This document shows positions 16,417 to 25,467 of a stretch of 64,000 bases of DNA, piece after piece. Both the position numbers and the translations under genes were made by a program. The notes below the pieces were generated by a model. The model was not told the DNA's origin and ran no database searches. It was given only the letters and a program-made list of their open reading frames with translations. Position 1 is the stretch's first letter. Each line of letters opens with the position of its first letter. Source of the DNA: Oscillospiraceae bacterium (GTDB lineage Bacteria > Bacillota > Clostridia > UBA1212); the NCBI GenBank assembly GCA_015069195.1, contig SVJA01000002.1, forward strand, positions 1-64,000, in the 5' to 3' direction.

Positions 16417-17412
16417 CTAGAATGTTCTTACAATTTTTAAATATATATATAATAAGAATAACATTCTATTTTGCGACATTCTCCATAATCGTCTACTATA
16501 TACACGCATCGGCGACACTTTGCCCACACAAGAAGAAAATCCTTTACTATAGATAATACGCCTACAATATTTCATCCGAATAACTTTATTAATATTCGTA
16601 TCCTTGCGACAGTTATCCAAAGCATCAATATATTTTTGATAAAAACAAGCATATAATTCTTCTTCAAACACGCCATTCAAAAGACCAATTTTTTTGTACA
16701 TATCCACAAAGCCATAGTACGCACTTTCAACGGCATTTAACTCATGCGATTTTCTTGTCATCAAACTGTTATTATTTTGTCTAATATATCTGTACAGATA
16801 TTTATTTATTGTTACAATTCTACCATTCAGGAAAGATAAATATTGAAAGTTAAACAAACTATCTTCACCCATATTTAAATTTTCTTTAAATAACAATTTA
16901 TTTTCGCGAATTATTTCGGCATTGTATATTTTGCTAACCGGATTGTCAAGAATTCCAGTATAATACAATTTCATTATATCTTCTTTATTATGCTTCGTAT
17001 AAAGCCTGTCACTCTCAGCATCCTCTTTTGCAACATAATCACAGTTGTCTCCACCGACCATCTTTACCCAACAAATCGGCAAACGATCTGTGTATCGTTC
17101 TGCACAATCAAGAAGTTCTTCACACCAAGTTGGCTCTACCACGTCATCGCAATCACAAAACATGATATACTTACCTTTTGCCAAATTTATACCATTATTT
17201 CGTGCAACACTAACCCCTTGATTTTTTTGATGGTATACAAATATGCGATCATCTACATCTTTTAAGTTGTCTATAATCTCCGCAGTATTATCTTGGGAAC
17301 CATCATTCACTAAAATTATCTCAATCTCAGAGCATGTCTGATTGAGCAAAGAATATATACAGTCCTTAATAAACTTTTCACCATTATAAATAGGGACAAT
17401 TATACTTATCAT
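16417..17412 (-). CDS. Glycosyltransferase family 2
   Basis: A 331-residue GT2 enzyme starting MISIIVPIYNGEKFI; GGTGAT lies six bases before the ATG at 17412. Motifs: LVNDGSQDNT, GVSVARN, YIMFCDCDD, TWCEELLDCAERY and RLPICWVKM. It is the closest full-length relative of the truncated gene at 24103-24486, which stops at the equivalent of ICWVK. It stands alone on the minus strand, downstream of the intact wzt after a 177-base AT-rich gap, and no gene follows in the same direction until 12849. It should transfer a sugar to the repeat unit; specificity unknown. Confidence 0.88.
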   Translation of the reverse strand: MISIIVPIYNGEKFIKDCIYSLLNQTCSEIEIILVNDGSQDNTAEIIDNLKDVDDRIFVYHQKNQGVSVARNNGINLAKGKYIMFCDCDDVVEPTWCEELLDCAERYTDRLPICWVKMVGGDNCDYVAKEDAESDRLYTKHNKEDIMKLYYTGILDNPVSKIYNAEIIRENKLLFKENLNMGEDSLFNFQYLSFLNGRIVTINKYLYRYIRQNNNSLMTRKSHELNAVESAYYGFVDMYKKIGLLNGVFEEELYACFYQKYIDALDNCRKDTNINKVIRMKYCRRIIYSKGFSSCVGKVSPMRVYSRRLWRMSQNRMLFLLYIYLKIVRTF

Positions 17413-17589
17413 AAATATCACCATTTAAAACAAATATTTAAAAATCAAAATATAACCAATAAAACTCCATTATGTGTAATTGTTTACAAATTGTTGAAAG
17501 CACAAACTTTAATAAGATTGCTTCAAAATTTATATATTTCAGAAAACTGTTTACTACAACCATACGTTTTAAATTAATTTCATACACCA
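17413..17589. other. AT-rich intergenic stretch between wzt copy 2 and a GT2 gene
   Basis: These 177 bases hold no open frame with coding character. I see no clear hairpin after the wzt stop and no well-spaced promoter, although the gene at 17412 needs either readthrough or a promoter here. Confidence 0.5.
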
Positions 17590-18861
17590 TTAATCCAAAG
17601 GCACTACATCGTTAAACTGTACATGCCCCCAACCCCTTGAATTCCAAATAATATTGTCATTTGGAAGAACCTGGAAATTAAATGCAGGAGCTACTGCGTC
17701 AATATCTGCACAAGTCTTAAATTCGTTTTGTTCAAACATTATCAACAATACTTTATATATACCAACCTGCAAGTTGGAAGTATCTAGTTCGAAAGTCTGC
17801 TCGACCGTCTCTCCCGCCATGCAATGTTTAATCGGCGGAGACACAAATACACCTACAGGTGAATCGTCGATATGCTTTATGTGGAATCGCAAGAATGCAT
17901 CGTCTGTAAGACCTCTTTTAGATTTCCATTTAATTTTAATTCTTATCTTGCTACCCTGTTTAATGATAGCGTTTTCCATACCTAATATCTCGGTACTCAT
18001 AAGCTTTGTATTGTAGTCCGGAACAAGATGCTTCATTCTCTTTTCGGAAATATCCTGATATGAATTCAAATCAACTGTTGCGTTTTTCATATAAAGGTCT
18101 ATTGCCGGCTCAACTTCTCCGTTATATATAACCTGTCCTTTTTCCAAAACAACACACGAAGAACAAAGTTGTCTGATTGTATTCATATTATGGCTTACGT
18201 AAAGAACCGTACGACCTTCTTTGTCAGCAACATCGCCCATCTTACCGAGACACTTTTGTTGGAACTTCATATCACCTACGGCAAGAACCTCATCCATTAC
18301 GAGAATTTCAGAATCAAGATGAGCGGCAACGGCAAAGGCAAGTTTTACGTACATACCGCTTGAATATCTTTTTACCGGTGTGTCAATAAACTTCGTCATC
18401 TCGGCAAACTCTACTATCTCGTCAAATTTGGACTTAATCTCCGCATTTGTCATGCCGAGAATAGCTCCGTTTAAGAATATATTTTCTCTTCCTGTAAGCT
18501 CTGCATGGAAACCTGTTCCTACTTCGAGCATACTTGCTACTCTTCCATCAATATAAATATTACCTTTTGTCGGAGCTGTAACTCTCGAAAGCAACTTAAG
18601 GAGAGTAGATTTTCCGGCACCGTTGTGCCCTATGATACCAACAGCCCGCCCTTTAGGAACATCAAAAGAAACATCAGTAAGAGCCAAAAACTTTTCATTC
18701 TTCTTATAGCCATCAGTAGCTCCTATTTTAAGGTTCGGGTCTTCCTTTCCGCGGATACGAGCCATCAATGTTTGAAGATCACCGCGCAATGTTCCTCCTC
18801 CAATAGCACCGAGACGATATTCTTTATATACATTCTCAAATTTTACTGCGATATCACTCAT
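17590..18861 (-). CDS. wzt: Polysaccharide ABC exporter ATPase with C-terminal glycan-recognition domain, Wzt copy 2
   Basis: A 423-residue protein. Residues 1-255 form the ATPase (Walker A GHNGAGKST at 78-86, signature YSSGM at 166, Walker B EILVMDEV at 185-192); residues about 275-423 form the Wzt_C beta-sandwich that reads the finished glycan end. The start MSDIAVKF at 18861 matches copy 1 and leaves a 16-base gap after the permease stop. With Wzm it pumps lipid-linked polysaccharide across the membrane. It is intact, unlike copy 1, and adjoins wzm, so it is probably the working exporter subunit. DNA identity between the copies looks to be roughly 80 percent over the ATPase by eye. Confidence 0.95.
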   Translation of the reverse strand: MSDIAVKFENVYKEYRLGAIGGGTLRGDLQTLMARIRGKEDPNLKIGATDGYKKNEKFLALTDVSFDVPKGRAVGIIGHNGAGKSTLLKLLSRVTAPTKGNIYIDGRVASMLEVGTGFHAELTGRENIFLNGAILGMTNAEIKSKFDEIVEFAEMTKFIDTPVKRYSSGMYVKLAFAVAAHLDSEILVMDEVLAVGDMKFQQKCLGKMGDVADKEGRTVLYVSHNMNTIRQLCSSCVVLEKGQVIYNGEVEPAIDLYMKNATVDLNSYQDISEKRMKHLVPDYNTKLMSTEILGMENAIIKQGSKIRIKIKWKSKRGLTDDAFLRFHIKHIDDSPVGVFVSPPIKHCMAGETVEQTFELDTSNLQVGIYKVLLIMFEQNEFKTCADIDAVAPAFNFQVLPNDNIIWNSRGWGHVQFNDVVPLD

Positions 18862-18877
18862 ATCAAAGCACCACCCA

Positions 18878-19744
18878 TCATACCGTATCCATAAAGCTCT
18901 TTTCGACACGATTGAACAAGATCACACCGACAAATAATACAATCAATGTAATTGCCCAACTAATCAAGATATATGAAATATCAACCGAACCGGTTCCCAA
19001 GAAAGCATTTCGGAAAGACTCTATAAGAGGAGTCATCGGATTAAGCATATATAATCCCATATATTTCGACAAAGAAGAAGAATTAGCAATCAATGATGTA
19101 GAATAGGCAACCGGAGTCGCATACATCCAAAGTTGTATTCCGAAAGACACAAGCATCGACAAATCTCTGTACTTTGTTGTCACTGAAGAAACAATTATAC
19201 CGAATCCCAGTCCAAGTATAGCCATCTGGAGAAGCATCAAAGGAAGTAAAGCAATCGTCCAGTTAGGCTGAATAGCAGAACTGGTAAAAAGGTAATATAT
19301 CCAGAAACAGAGGAAAAATATCAGTTGTATAAAGAACGATATCAAATTCGTTAACACAACTGAAATAGGGATTACCATTCGCGGAAAATATACTTTACCG
19401 AAAATACCAGCATTTCCCGTAAAAGTATTAGCCGTCGATGTAAAGCACTGTGAGAAATATCCCCATGCAATGTTACCACACATATAGAATATGAATGACG
19501 GAACACCGCCTGTATCAAGTTTTGCGATTCCTCCGAATACCAAAGTGAACACTACTGTGGTAAGGAACGGCTGTATAATCGCCCATAACGGACCTAAGAT
19601 TGTCTGTTTATAAAGTGAAGTAAAGTTTCTTTTTACAAACAGAAAAATCAAATCCTTGTAATGGAACAATTCTCTTAAATTTAATTCAAACCAACCGGTC
19701 TGAGGTTTTATGACAGCGGTCCACTGTTTCTCTTCATTTTGCAT
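18878..19744 (-). CDS. wzm: Polysaccharide ABC exporter permease, Wzm
   Basis: A 288-residue ABC-2 type membrane protein with about six transmembrane segments. The amphipathic N-terminus WFELNLRELFHYKDLIFLFVKRNF and the segment YKQTILGPLWAIIQPFL are hallmarks of the Wzm/TagG/RfbA group. Together with Wzt it forms the export channel for undecaprenyl-linked glycans. It is followed by wzt after 16 bases and preceded by the acetyltransferase after 12 bases, so it is co-transcribed with the sialic-acid-like module. It is the only Wzm in the window, though there are two Wzt copies. Confidence 0.94.
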   Translation of the reverse strand: MQNEEKQWTAVIKPQTGWFELNLRELFHYKDLIFLFVKRNFTSLYKQTILGPLWAIIQPFLTTVVFTLVFGGIAKLDTGGVPSFIFYMCGNIAWGYFSQCFTSTANTFTGNAGIFGKVYFPRMVIPISVVLTNLISFFIQLIFFLCFWIYYLFTSSAIQPNWTIALLPLMLLQMAILGLGFGIIVSSVTTKYRDLSMLVSFGIQLWMYATPVAYSTSLIANSSSLSKYMGLYMLNPMTPLIESFRNAFLGTGSVDISYILISWAITLIVLFVGVILFNRVEKSFMDTV

Positions 19745-19756
19745 TACTTTTCACCC

Positions 19757-20440
19757 CTATTGCATCTTTTCCAAATCCCAAAATGCCGCAAATTTTTCTT
19801 TCATAACATCTTCAGGATACTTTTTTATAACCAAATTCGGAGAAGTTCCGAAAACTATACAATTATCAGGAATATCTTCATCTTTTATATATGTACATGC
19901 AGAAACAATTACATTGTTTCCGATATTACAATCGCCCAGAATTGTAGCGTTTGCATAGAGAAGTACGTTATTCCCCATCTTCGGATATACGCGTTTATTT
20001 GCACCAACAGTACAACCCTGATATACAAAAAAACCATTACCATACTTTGCTCTGCCTAAAACAGATCCGACAGGATGCTCTACACCGAACACATCAGGAA
20101 GATCAATTTCGTAATACCATTCTACGCCATTGAGTACCTTATTCAAATAGTATATCTTTGTAGCGAGAGCACTGTTTCCGCCTTTGTGTGCAGCATTTGC
20201 CAGATAATATAAGAAAACAGAATACTGACCCGAATGGAACGGTGAAAAATGACTGATGCCGTCAGCATTTTTATAATATTTGTTCTGTGTCGCTGAAAAA
20301 CATTTCTCGGTGCGTTTTATAGCAACATCATAATATTCGCCCAATTTCGAAACATCTGCCTTGAAACAAAATATATTTGAAAGCTGGTTATTTACATAAT
20401 TTATAAATTCTTCTCTTGTAAACTCTGTGAGCATATCCAA
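19757..20440 (-). CDS. Hexapeptide-repeat acyltransferase (serine-acetyltransferase-like)
   Basis: A 227-residue protein with an alpha-helical N-terminal half and a left-handed beta-helix C-terminal half. The region GVEHPVGSVLGRAKYGNGFFVYQGCTVG, through LLYANATILGDCNIGNNVIVSACTYI, has the spaced hexapeptide pattern and resembles CysE-type acetyltransferases. It lies directly after neuB, so O-acetylation of the nonulosonic acid or of the glycan is more likely than cysteine synthesis. The start may be TTG at 20440, six bases after GGGGG, or ATG at 20434. It is co-transcribed with neuB and wzm (16- and 12-base gaps). Confidence 0.8.
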   Translation of the reverse strand: MDMLTEFTREEFINYVNNQLSNIFCFKADVSKLGEYYDVAIKRTEKCFSATQNKYYKNADGISHFSPFHSGQYSVFLYYLANAAHKGGNSALATKIYYLNKVLNGVEWYYEIDLPDVFGVEHPVGSVLGRAKYGNGFFVYQGCTVGANKRVYPKMGNNVLLYANATILGDCNIGNNVIVSACTYIKDEDIPDNCIVFGTSPNLVIKKYPEDVMKEKFAAFWDLEKMQ

Positions 20441-20456
20441 AAGTTACCCCCGAATA

Positions 20457-21944
20457 TTACCAATCAGTAAGAATTGTCTTTCTCTCCATGATATCAAGAG
20501 AAGAAATCTTGTCATCATCGTAGTAAGAGTCATTCTTTACATGAGTTGTAGAAACTTCCTCAAAGATACAACCGTTCACAGAAGAGAACGCATGGGGAAC
20601 ACCTCTCTCAACAGTTGCAACCTCTCCGGCTTTCATATGTCTGACTTCACCGTCAAGTACAAGAGTCATATCGCCGTAAAGAACCTGGAATGTTTCTTCT
20701 TTTATTTTATGATAGTGCATCGGATGCTGCTGTCCGGGAAGTATTACAAGCAATTTCTTGCAATACTCTCTGTTTATTACATTTATGATAGTTGCTCCGT
20801 AATGTCTGAAATGCTGCATTCCGTAATGATGAGAAAGTTCAAGTTCAAACTCATTTCCTACAACGATTTTTGCCTCGTAAAGCATACCTTTCACATCATG
20901 AATAATGCTTCTGGTATCTTTTATGAGCGATACAATAGGTTTCTCCATGATAGCTTCGCGAGGCTCATAATCTTTTGTCGCGACCATAGCAGGTGAGAAC
21001 TGACCGCTTGTTGTCTGCTCTCTTCCGCAAGGCATTGCAAAGAATACATCTTCGCGTTTTATAGTGTCGCCTTTCTTTATAGCCACAGCTGCATAACAAC
21101 CTCTGGCAAGTTCGTCCATAGAAATAAGCTCGCTCTGAGGGATATTTTTTACATTCTTCTGGCCGCAAATCTTTCTTGCAGACAAGATAGCTTCTATCCA
21201 TCCGTCTACATCATCCGCATTTGTAGAATACGCATTAAGCTTTATAGTATCAGTAGCAAGACCTACATGTCTTTCTACAATATCAGCACCCTTTGCAATA
21301 GCCATTTTTACAATGCTGAAATCCTTAGGATCTTCGTGACCTGAATAACCGACAGCAATATCAGGATAACGATTTTTCATACGATCCATACAGTCAAGCT
21401 GTACATCCTCGTCTTTTACAGGGTACATACCTACACAATGCAGCATAGCAAAATCAGTATGTCTGTGAGTAAAGAAACTGTATATCTTGTCTATATCAGA
21501 AAAAGACTTTCCGCCGGTAGACACTATAACAGGCTTTTTACTCTCTGCAATTTTTTCAAGAAGCGGCCAATCCATAGCACTACAACTTGCAATTTTTATA
21601 ATGTCTATACCGTGATCCATACACAAATCGACAGACACCTCATCAAAAGGAGTACACATAGTCTGCATGCCGGCATCTCTGACAGCCTGTACCATTGTAA
21701 AGAACTCATCAGCCGAAAGTCGTGTAGATAAAAATCTCGGTATGTGTTTCACGTCAGGTCTGCCTATGAAGTCCGGATGAATCATAGTATCAAGATCTCT
21801 GTACTGAAATTTTACAGCAGCATTTATACCGTATTTATGTACCGCTGCACCAAGTTTCTCAATTATCTTGAGACCATGCGAAACATTGCCTTGGTGATTG
21901 TTAGCCATTTCAAAAATAATTAAATCCTTAAATCTCTCGTTCAT
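20457..21944 (-). CDS. neuB: NeuB-family nonulosonic acid synthase with SAF and C-terminal cupin domains
   Basis: A 495-residue three-part protein. Residues 1-270 form the NeuB TIM barrel (FEMANNHQGN, KFQYRD, STGG, GYSGHE, ERHVGL). A SAF/antifreeze-like domain follows (AVAIKKGDTIKREDVFFAMPC), then a cupin barrel at about 375-485 (PGQQHPMHYHKIKEETFQVLYG and GEVATVERGVPHAF). NeuB condenses phosphoenolpyruvate with ManNAc or a related amino sugar to a sialic-acid-type product. The usual EKHFTLD motif is replaced by ERHVGLATD, so the substrate may differ from ManNAc. The cupin could isomerise or epimerise the sugar precursor. TAAAGGAG precedes the ATG. It lies between neuA-HAD and the acetyltransferase. 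Confidence 0.88.
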   Translation of the reverse strand: MNERFKDLIIFEMANNHQGNVSHGLKIIEKLGAAVHKYGINAAVKFQYRDLDTMIHPDFIGRPDVKHIPRFLSTRLSADEFFTMVQAVRDAGMQTMCTPFDEVSVDLCMDHGIDIIKIASCSAMDWPLLEKIAESKKPVIVSTGGKSFSDIDKIYSFFTHRHTDFAMLHCVGMYPVKDEDVQLDCMDRMKNRYPDIAVGYSGHEDPKDFSIVKMAIAKGADIVERHVGLATDTIKLNAYSTNADDVDGWIEAILSARKICGQKNVKNIPQSELISMDELARGCYAAVAIKKGDTIKREDVFFAMPCGREQTTSGQFSPAMVATKDYEPREAIMEKPIVSLIKDTRSIIHDVKGMLYEAKIVVGNEFELELSHHYGMQHFRHYGATIINVINREYCKKLLVILPGQQHPMHYHKIKEETFQVLYGDMTLVLDGEVRHMKAGEVATVERGVPHAFSSVNGCIFEEVSTTHVKNDSYYDDDKISSLDIMERKTILTDW

Positions 21945-21980
21945 AATTTGTTTTCTCCTTTACTAAGTCTGTCAGTAGCA

Positions 21981-23006
21981 TCAAAGTGTTTCCAATGCCG
22001 CTATATCGTAAAATCTGTCATCTATATAAATGTCCGCATTTGGTTTTCCAAACTTAAGTTCATGATATTTCAGTCCCCAATCAGCCATCTGCTTTTTTGT
22101 AACTTCTGACCAATCAATACCTGTCACATACCCCCTCGCGGTGTGTAAAACTATCTTGTGACCCTTATCGTACATCTTATTTATTATATCAATATTATGT
22201 TTAATTGGAAAGGCTTTTGCATAATTATTTTCCGCTGTTTTTCCCGCTATGACCCCATCAATATCACACACAATTGTGAGTTTTTTGTCAGAGTCCATGC
22301 AAGACTTAAGAAAAATATGTTGCTCTGCTCTCAGAAAATCTGCCTCGGTATCGATGTCAAAATCATAATTCATCGGATAACCTAAAATTTTTCCACCTGT
22401 CATAGAAGACTTTTCACCGATTGTACTGCTTCTTATGACATCTATACATGCATTCTGCATATAAGCTTTCGGAAGTATCTGGCGCGGCGCATTGTACGCT
22501 TCTTTGACATCACATATTGCAACAGGTGAAAGAGTATTTTCTTCACCGACCAGCCACATTTTATACGGAGTCTGAGCCGCAGGGGACAAACTTCTTACAG
22601 CATCTGCCTCCTCGTCATTTATCAAAAGTTCAATCATTGCGTCAATATCCTTTACATCTCTTATAGGATGCGTAGGTCTCAGGTGCACAAAAATATCCGG
22701 TACATAGTTTTCATTTTCCTTCAGCCAAGAAAGAGCATGTTTGAACACGTCTATATCAAGCGAAAAATCTCCTGAAATTTCGGCAGGTCTCAAAAAAGGT
22801 ACCTCTGCACCGTATTCTTCCGCAATTTTTTTATATTCTTCGCTGTCAGTACTGACAATAACGCGGTCAATGTGTTTTGATGCAAGCGCTTGCTCAATAG
22901 AATATGCAATCATAGGCTTGCCGTTCATCACACGAATATTCTTATCTTTAACTGATTTCGATCCGCTCCTGGCAGGTATTATTGCAACAATTTTTTTTGC
23001 ATTCAT
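21981..23006 (-). CDS. neuA: CMP-nonulosonate cytidylyltransferase (NeuA) fused to a HAD-like phosphatase domain
   Basis: A 341-residue protein. Residues 1-235 are an acylneuraminate cytidylyltransferase (IPARSGSKSVKDKNIR, GKPMIAYSIEQAL, STDSEEY, RPTHPIRDVKDID). Residues 240-341 are a small HAD-type domain (IVCDIDGVIAG, VLHTARGY, FGKPNADIYIDDRF). NeuA activates the NeuB product as a CMP-sugar. The HAD part could remove a 9-phosphate from the NeuB product first, as KdsC-like enzymes do. It follows the GT52-like gene by 2 bases and precedes neuB by 36 bases. No NeuC epimerase is in the window. Confidence 0.9.
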   Translation of the reverse strand: MNAKKIVAIIPARSGSKSVKDKNIRVMNGKPMIAYSIEQALASKHIDRVIVSTDSEEYKKIAEEYGAEVPFLRPAEISGDFSLDIDVFKHALSWLKENENYVPDIFVHLRPTHPIRDVKDIDAMIELLINDEEADAVRSLSPAAQTPYKMWLVGEENTLSPVAICDVKEAYNAPRQILPKAYMQNACIDVIRSSTIGEKSSMTGGKILGYPMNYDFDIDTEADFLRAEQHIFLKSCMDSDKKLTIVCDIDGVIAGKTAENNYAKAFPIKHNIDIINKMYDKGHKIVLHTARGYVTGIDWSEVTKKQMADWGLKYHELKFGKPNADIYIDDRFYDIAALETL

Positions 23007-23008
23007 AA

Positions 23009-24109
23009 TTACACTCTTCCTTGTTTTGTATTTTTCAACATTTCCCGAAGTTCTTCAACATTCTCCGGTATCATAAATTTTTCTTTGTTTTTATAAGAAT
23101 TTTTCACACCATGAATGAATTCCATAGTTCTCTCTTTTTCCGCAATATCCTTTTCGGAATCAGTATATATGTAAGGCAAATACAATTTCATCACACATAT
23201 CACATATGGCTCTTTATCACACAACAGTTTCGAATAAAAGACCGAACCGGAACACATTGAAATCAGAACTTTATTATCAATATCTTCGTCAACAAGTGCA
23301 ATTATTTCCCACGGAGTATTGGTTATAACCGCATTACTTCCATACACATTCGCTTCAGAACGCGGATGAAGTTTTACCGTCAAATCACTTTCTTCAAGTA
23401 CATCCCTTACAGTATCATATATTTCTTTTTCTATCCGAGGGCATTCTGTCTGAATGGGTAATGCATCAAACATCTGCGCAAAGTACACAAATCGGTTGAA
23501 GTGAACTTTTTCCTCTCCGCACGGAAAACATTGAAACAATGTTTTTGGCATCGTCTCTTTTTTCAGAAGAGGCAATTTTTCTATCGGCACTCTTGCACGT
23601 TTTTTGAACAATTGCGGAGTAACCAAATATCGTGATCCGAGTTTTTTCTCAATGGACTTAATACTATTAGGATATTCCGAACCCTCATCCAAAAAATCAC
23701 TATAAAGATAATCACCTATTCCGTCTTCAATAAAAGAAACTTTCACATCATCGGTGTAAAGAGGTGAAAATATATTAAAACTTGTTTCCGATCTAGAAGC
23801 CAAAACCTCGTTAAACTTATATTTTAAATTCATATTTGGAATGTAAAATTTTATTACATTTTTGCGTCCATATCGTATCTTATAAAGAATCCTTTTGCCG
23901 ATCCCCGGCAAAACATACGACTTACCATCAAAAATATACACATCTTTTATAAAATCTTCTTTAATACCATTAACATTTAAATCACGTGCAAGTCTCTTAG
24001 ATTTTTCTTCAACAAATTTAATAAAAAGAACACATTCTTTACAATCATTCTTTATCAAATTTAGACCATTTATCATTTGATATGGTGTTTCTACTATCAA
24101 CGCTACCAT
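23009..24109 (-). CDS. Glycosyltransferase family 52-like (candidate sialyl/nonulosonyl transferase)
   Basis: A 366-residue GT-B protein. The N-terminus MVALIVETPYQMINGLN, the acidic motif SFIEDGIGDYLYSD and the later KLHPRSE plus ITNTPWEI match the GT52/polysialyltransferase-like clan that uses CMP-sugars. It is followed by neuA and neuB, which supports transfer of the nonulosonic acid made there. Its start overlaps the truncated GT2 frame by 7 bases, and its ribosome-binding site (AAGGAT) lies inside that remnant. Acceptor and linkage cannot be told. The exact family (GT52 against PF07388) needs a profile search. Confidence 0.7.
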   Translation of the reverse strand: MVALIVETPYQMINGLNLIKNDCKECVLFIKFVEEKSKRLARDLNVNGIKEDFIKDVYIFDGKSYVLPGIGKRILYKIRYGRKNVIKFYIPNMNLKYKFNEVLASRSETSFNIFSPLYTDDVKVSFIEDGIGDYLYSDFLDEGSEYPNSIKSIEKKLGSRYLVTPQLFKKRARVPIEKLPLLKKETMPKTLFQCFPCGEEKVHFNRFVYFAQMFDALPIQTECPRIEKEIYDTVRDVLEESDLTVKLHPRSEANVYGSNAVITNTPWEIIALVDEDIDNKVLISMCSGSVFYSKLLCDKEPYVICVMKLYLPYIYTDSEKDIAEKERTMEFIHGVKNSYKNKEKFMIPENVEELREMLKNTKQGRV

Positions 24110-24486
24110 ATATACATATCCTTCACTTTCTTAGTTTTAACCCAGCAAATAGGAAGACTGCCTGCATATAGTTGGATACTTTTACATAACTGTTCGCACC
24201 AATCAATCTCTACGATATTATCACAATCACAAAACATTATATATTTACCACCAGCAACTTCTATGCCTAAATTTCGAGCGGAACTTACACCACCGTTTTC
24301 TTTGTGAATAACGCGAATACGATTATCTTCATCCGTAATTTTATCTAATATTGTGGCAGTATTGTCAGTTGAACCATCATTAACAAGAAGTATTTCTATA
24401 TCCTTATATGTCTGATTTACCAAAGAATTTACACACTCTTTTATATATTTTTCCCAATTATATATAGGAACTATTATACTTACCAT
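24103..24486 (-). pseudogene. Truncated glycosyltransferase family 2 fragment
   Basis: Only 127 codons remain of a GT2 gene whose relatives here have 331-336. It begins MVSIIVPIYNWEKYI with a proper AGGTGA site and keeps LVNDGSTDNT, GGVSSARN and YIMFCD. The DxD-type site has become CDCDN, and the frame ends after LPICWVKTKKVKDMYIW. The gene at 16417 continues past LPICWVKM, so the break lies at about 24140. The acceptor-binding half is missing and activity is not expected. The break abuts the GT52-like start and marks a probable recombination junction. Confidence 0.8.
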
Positions 24487-24495
24487 ACGAATCAC

Positions 24496-25467
24496 CTACT
24501 TCTTTATTATTATAAAATATAATTTGGGAAGTATTGCACAAATACTGTACAAAATTTTCTGTTTGTTTGGAATTTCTGGACAGCAAGAAACATCCCTTAT
24601 GTATTTTCGCATAATCTTGCTACACTTTTTCACAGAATTATGATTGTTACGAACAGTTTTTATAATACGAAAAGAAATATCCACCAAGGAATACAAACAC
24701 ACATTCATCAGCTCTGGGAAATGCATCTTAGCAGTTTTCATAATTTCATCACGAATAACTAGTTCGGTTACATCGCTTTCAGACATTAAATTTGATGCGC
24801 TATTTGGATGAACAACATAAAAATATAACTCATCTGGAATATAGAGAATTTTATCTAGTCGCACAGAAAGTTGTTGCATAAAAAGCAAATCTTCGGAAGG
24901 AATTTTCTCCTCAACGTACTTCATCCCCCTTATTTTATCACGTTTTATAAGCTTATTCCAAGTATATCCGCAAATTACACTATCAATCGACACAACCATT
25001 TCAAAAAACTTATTACACGTCCATTCTGTAACTTGCTCAGGAAGAGAAATCTGTGAACAGCGATTTATTTTTTCCACTGTGTTTCCATCTTCATCAATTC
25101 TCTTATAATTAAATACTACCATATCTGCATGATATTTAATACATGCACTAACAAGCTTTTGGCATACCTCCAACGAAACATAATCATCCGGATCAAAAAT
25201 AGTCAAGTAATCTCCTGTAGCAATATCCATGCCTGCATTTCTCGCACTTCCAATACCACCATTCTGCTTATGTATAACTTTTATGCGTGAATCTTTTTCT
25301 GCATATTCGTCACAGATAGCAGGACAGTTGTCCTGAGAGCCGTCATCAACAAGTATAATTTCAAGGTTTGTGTAAGTCTGATTTACTACACAGTCCAAAC
25401 TTCTTCTTATATATTTTTCAACATTATATACCGGCATAATAATACTTATCAGTGGGTCATTATTCAT
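24496..25467 (-). CDS. Glycosyltransferase family 2
   Basis: A 323-residue GT2 enzyme starting MNNDPLISIIMPVYNVEKYI, with LVDDGSQDNC, GGIGSARN and FDPDDY at the DxD-type site. It resembles EpsJ-type transferases of Gram-positive exopolysaccharide loci. GAGGGGCGG precedes the ATG, which overlaps the stop of the upstream GT2 gene by 4 bases (coupled translation). It is followed after 9 bases by the truncated GT2 gene. The C-terminus is hydrophobic and could associate with the membrane. Sugar specificity unknown. Confidence 0.88.
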   Translation of the reverse strand: MNNDPLISIIMPVYNVEKYIRRSLDCVVNQTYTNLEIILVDDGSQDNCPAICDEYAEKDSRIKVIHKQNGGIGSARNAGMDIATGDYLTIFDPDDYVSLEVCQKLVSACIKYHADMVVFNYKRIDEDGNTVEKINRCSQISLPEQVTEWTCNKFFEMVVSIDSVICGYTWNKLIKRDKIRGMKYVEEKIPSEDLLFMQQLSVRLDKILYIPDELYFYVVHPNSASNLMSESDVTELVIRDEIMKTAKMHFPELMNVCLYSLVDISFRIIKTVRNNHNSVKKCSKIMRKYIRDVSCCPEIPNKQKILYSICAILPKLYFIIIKK

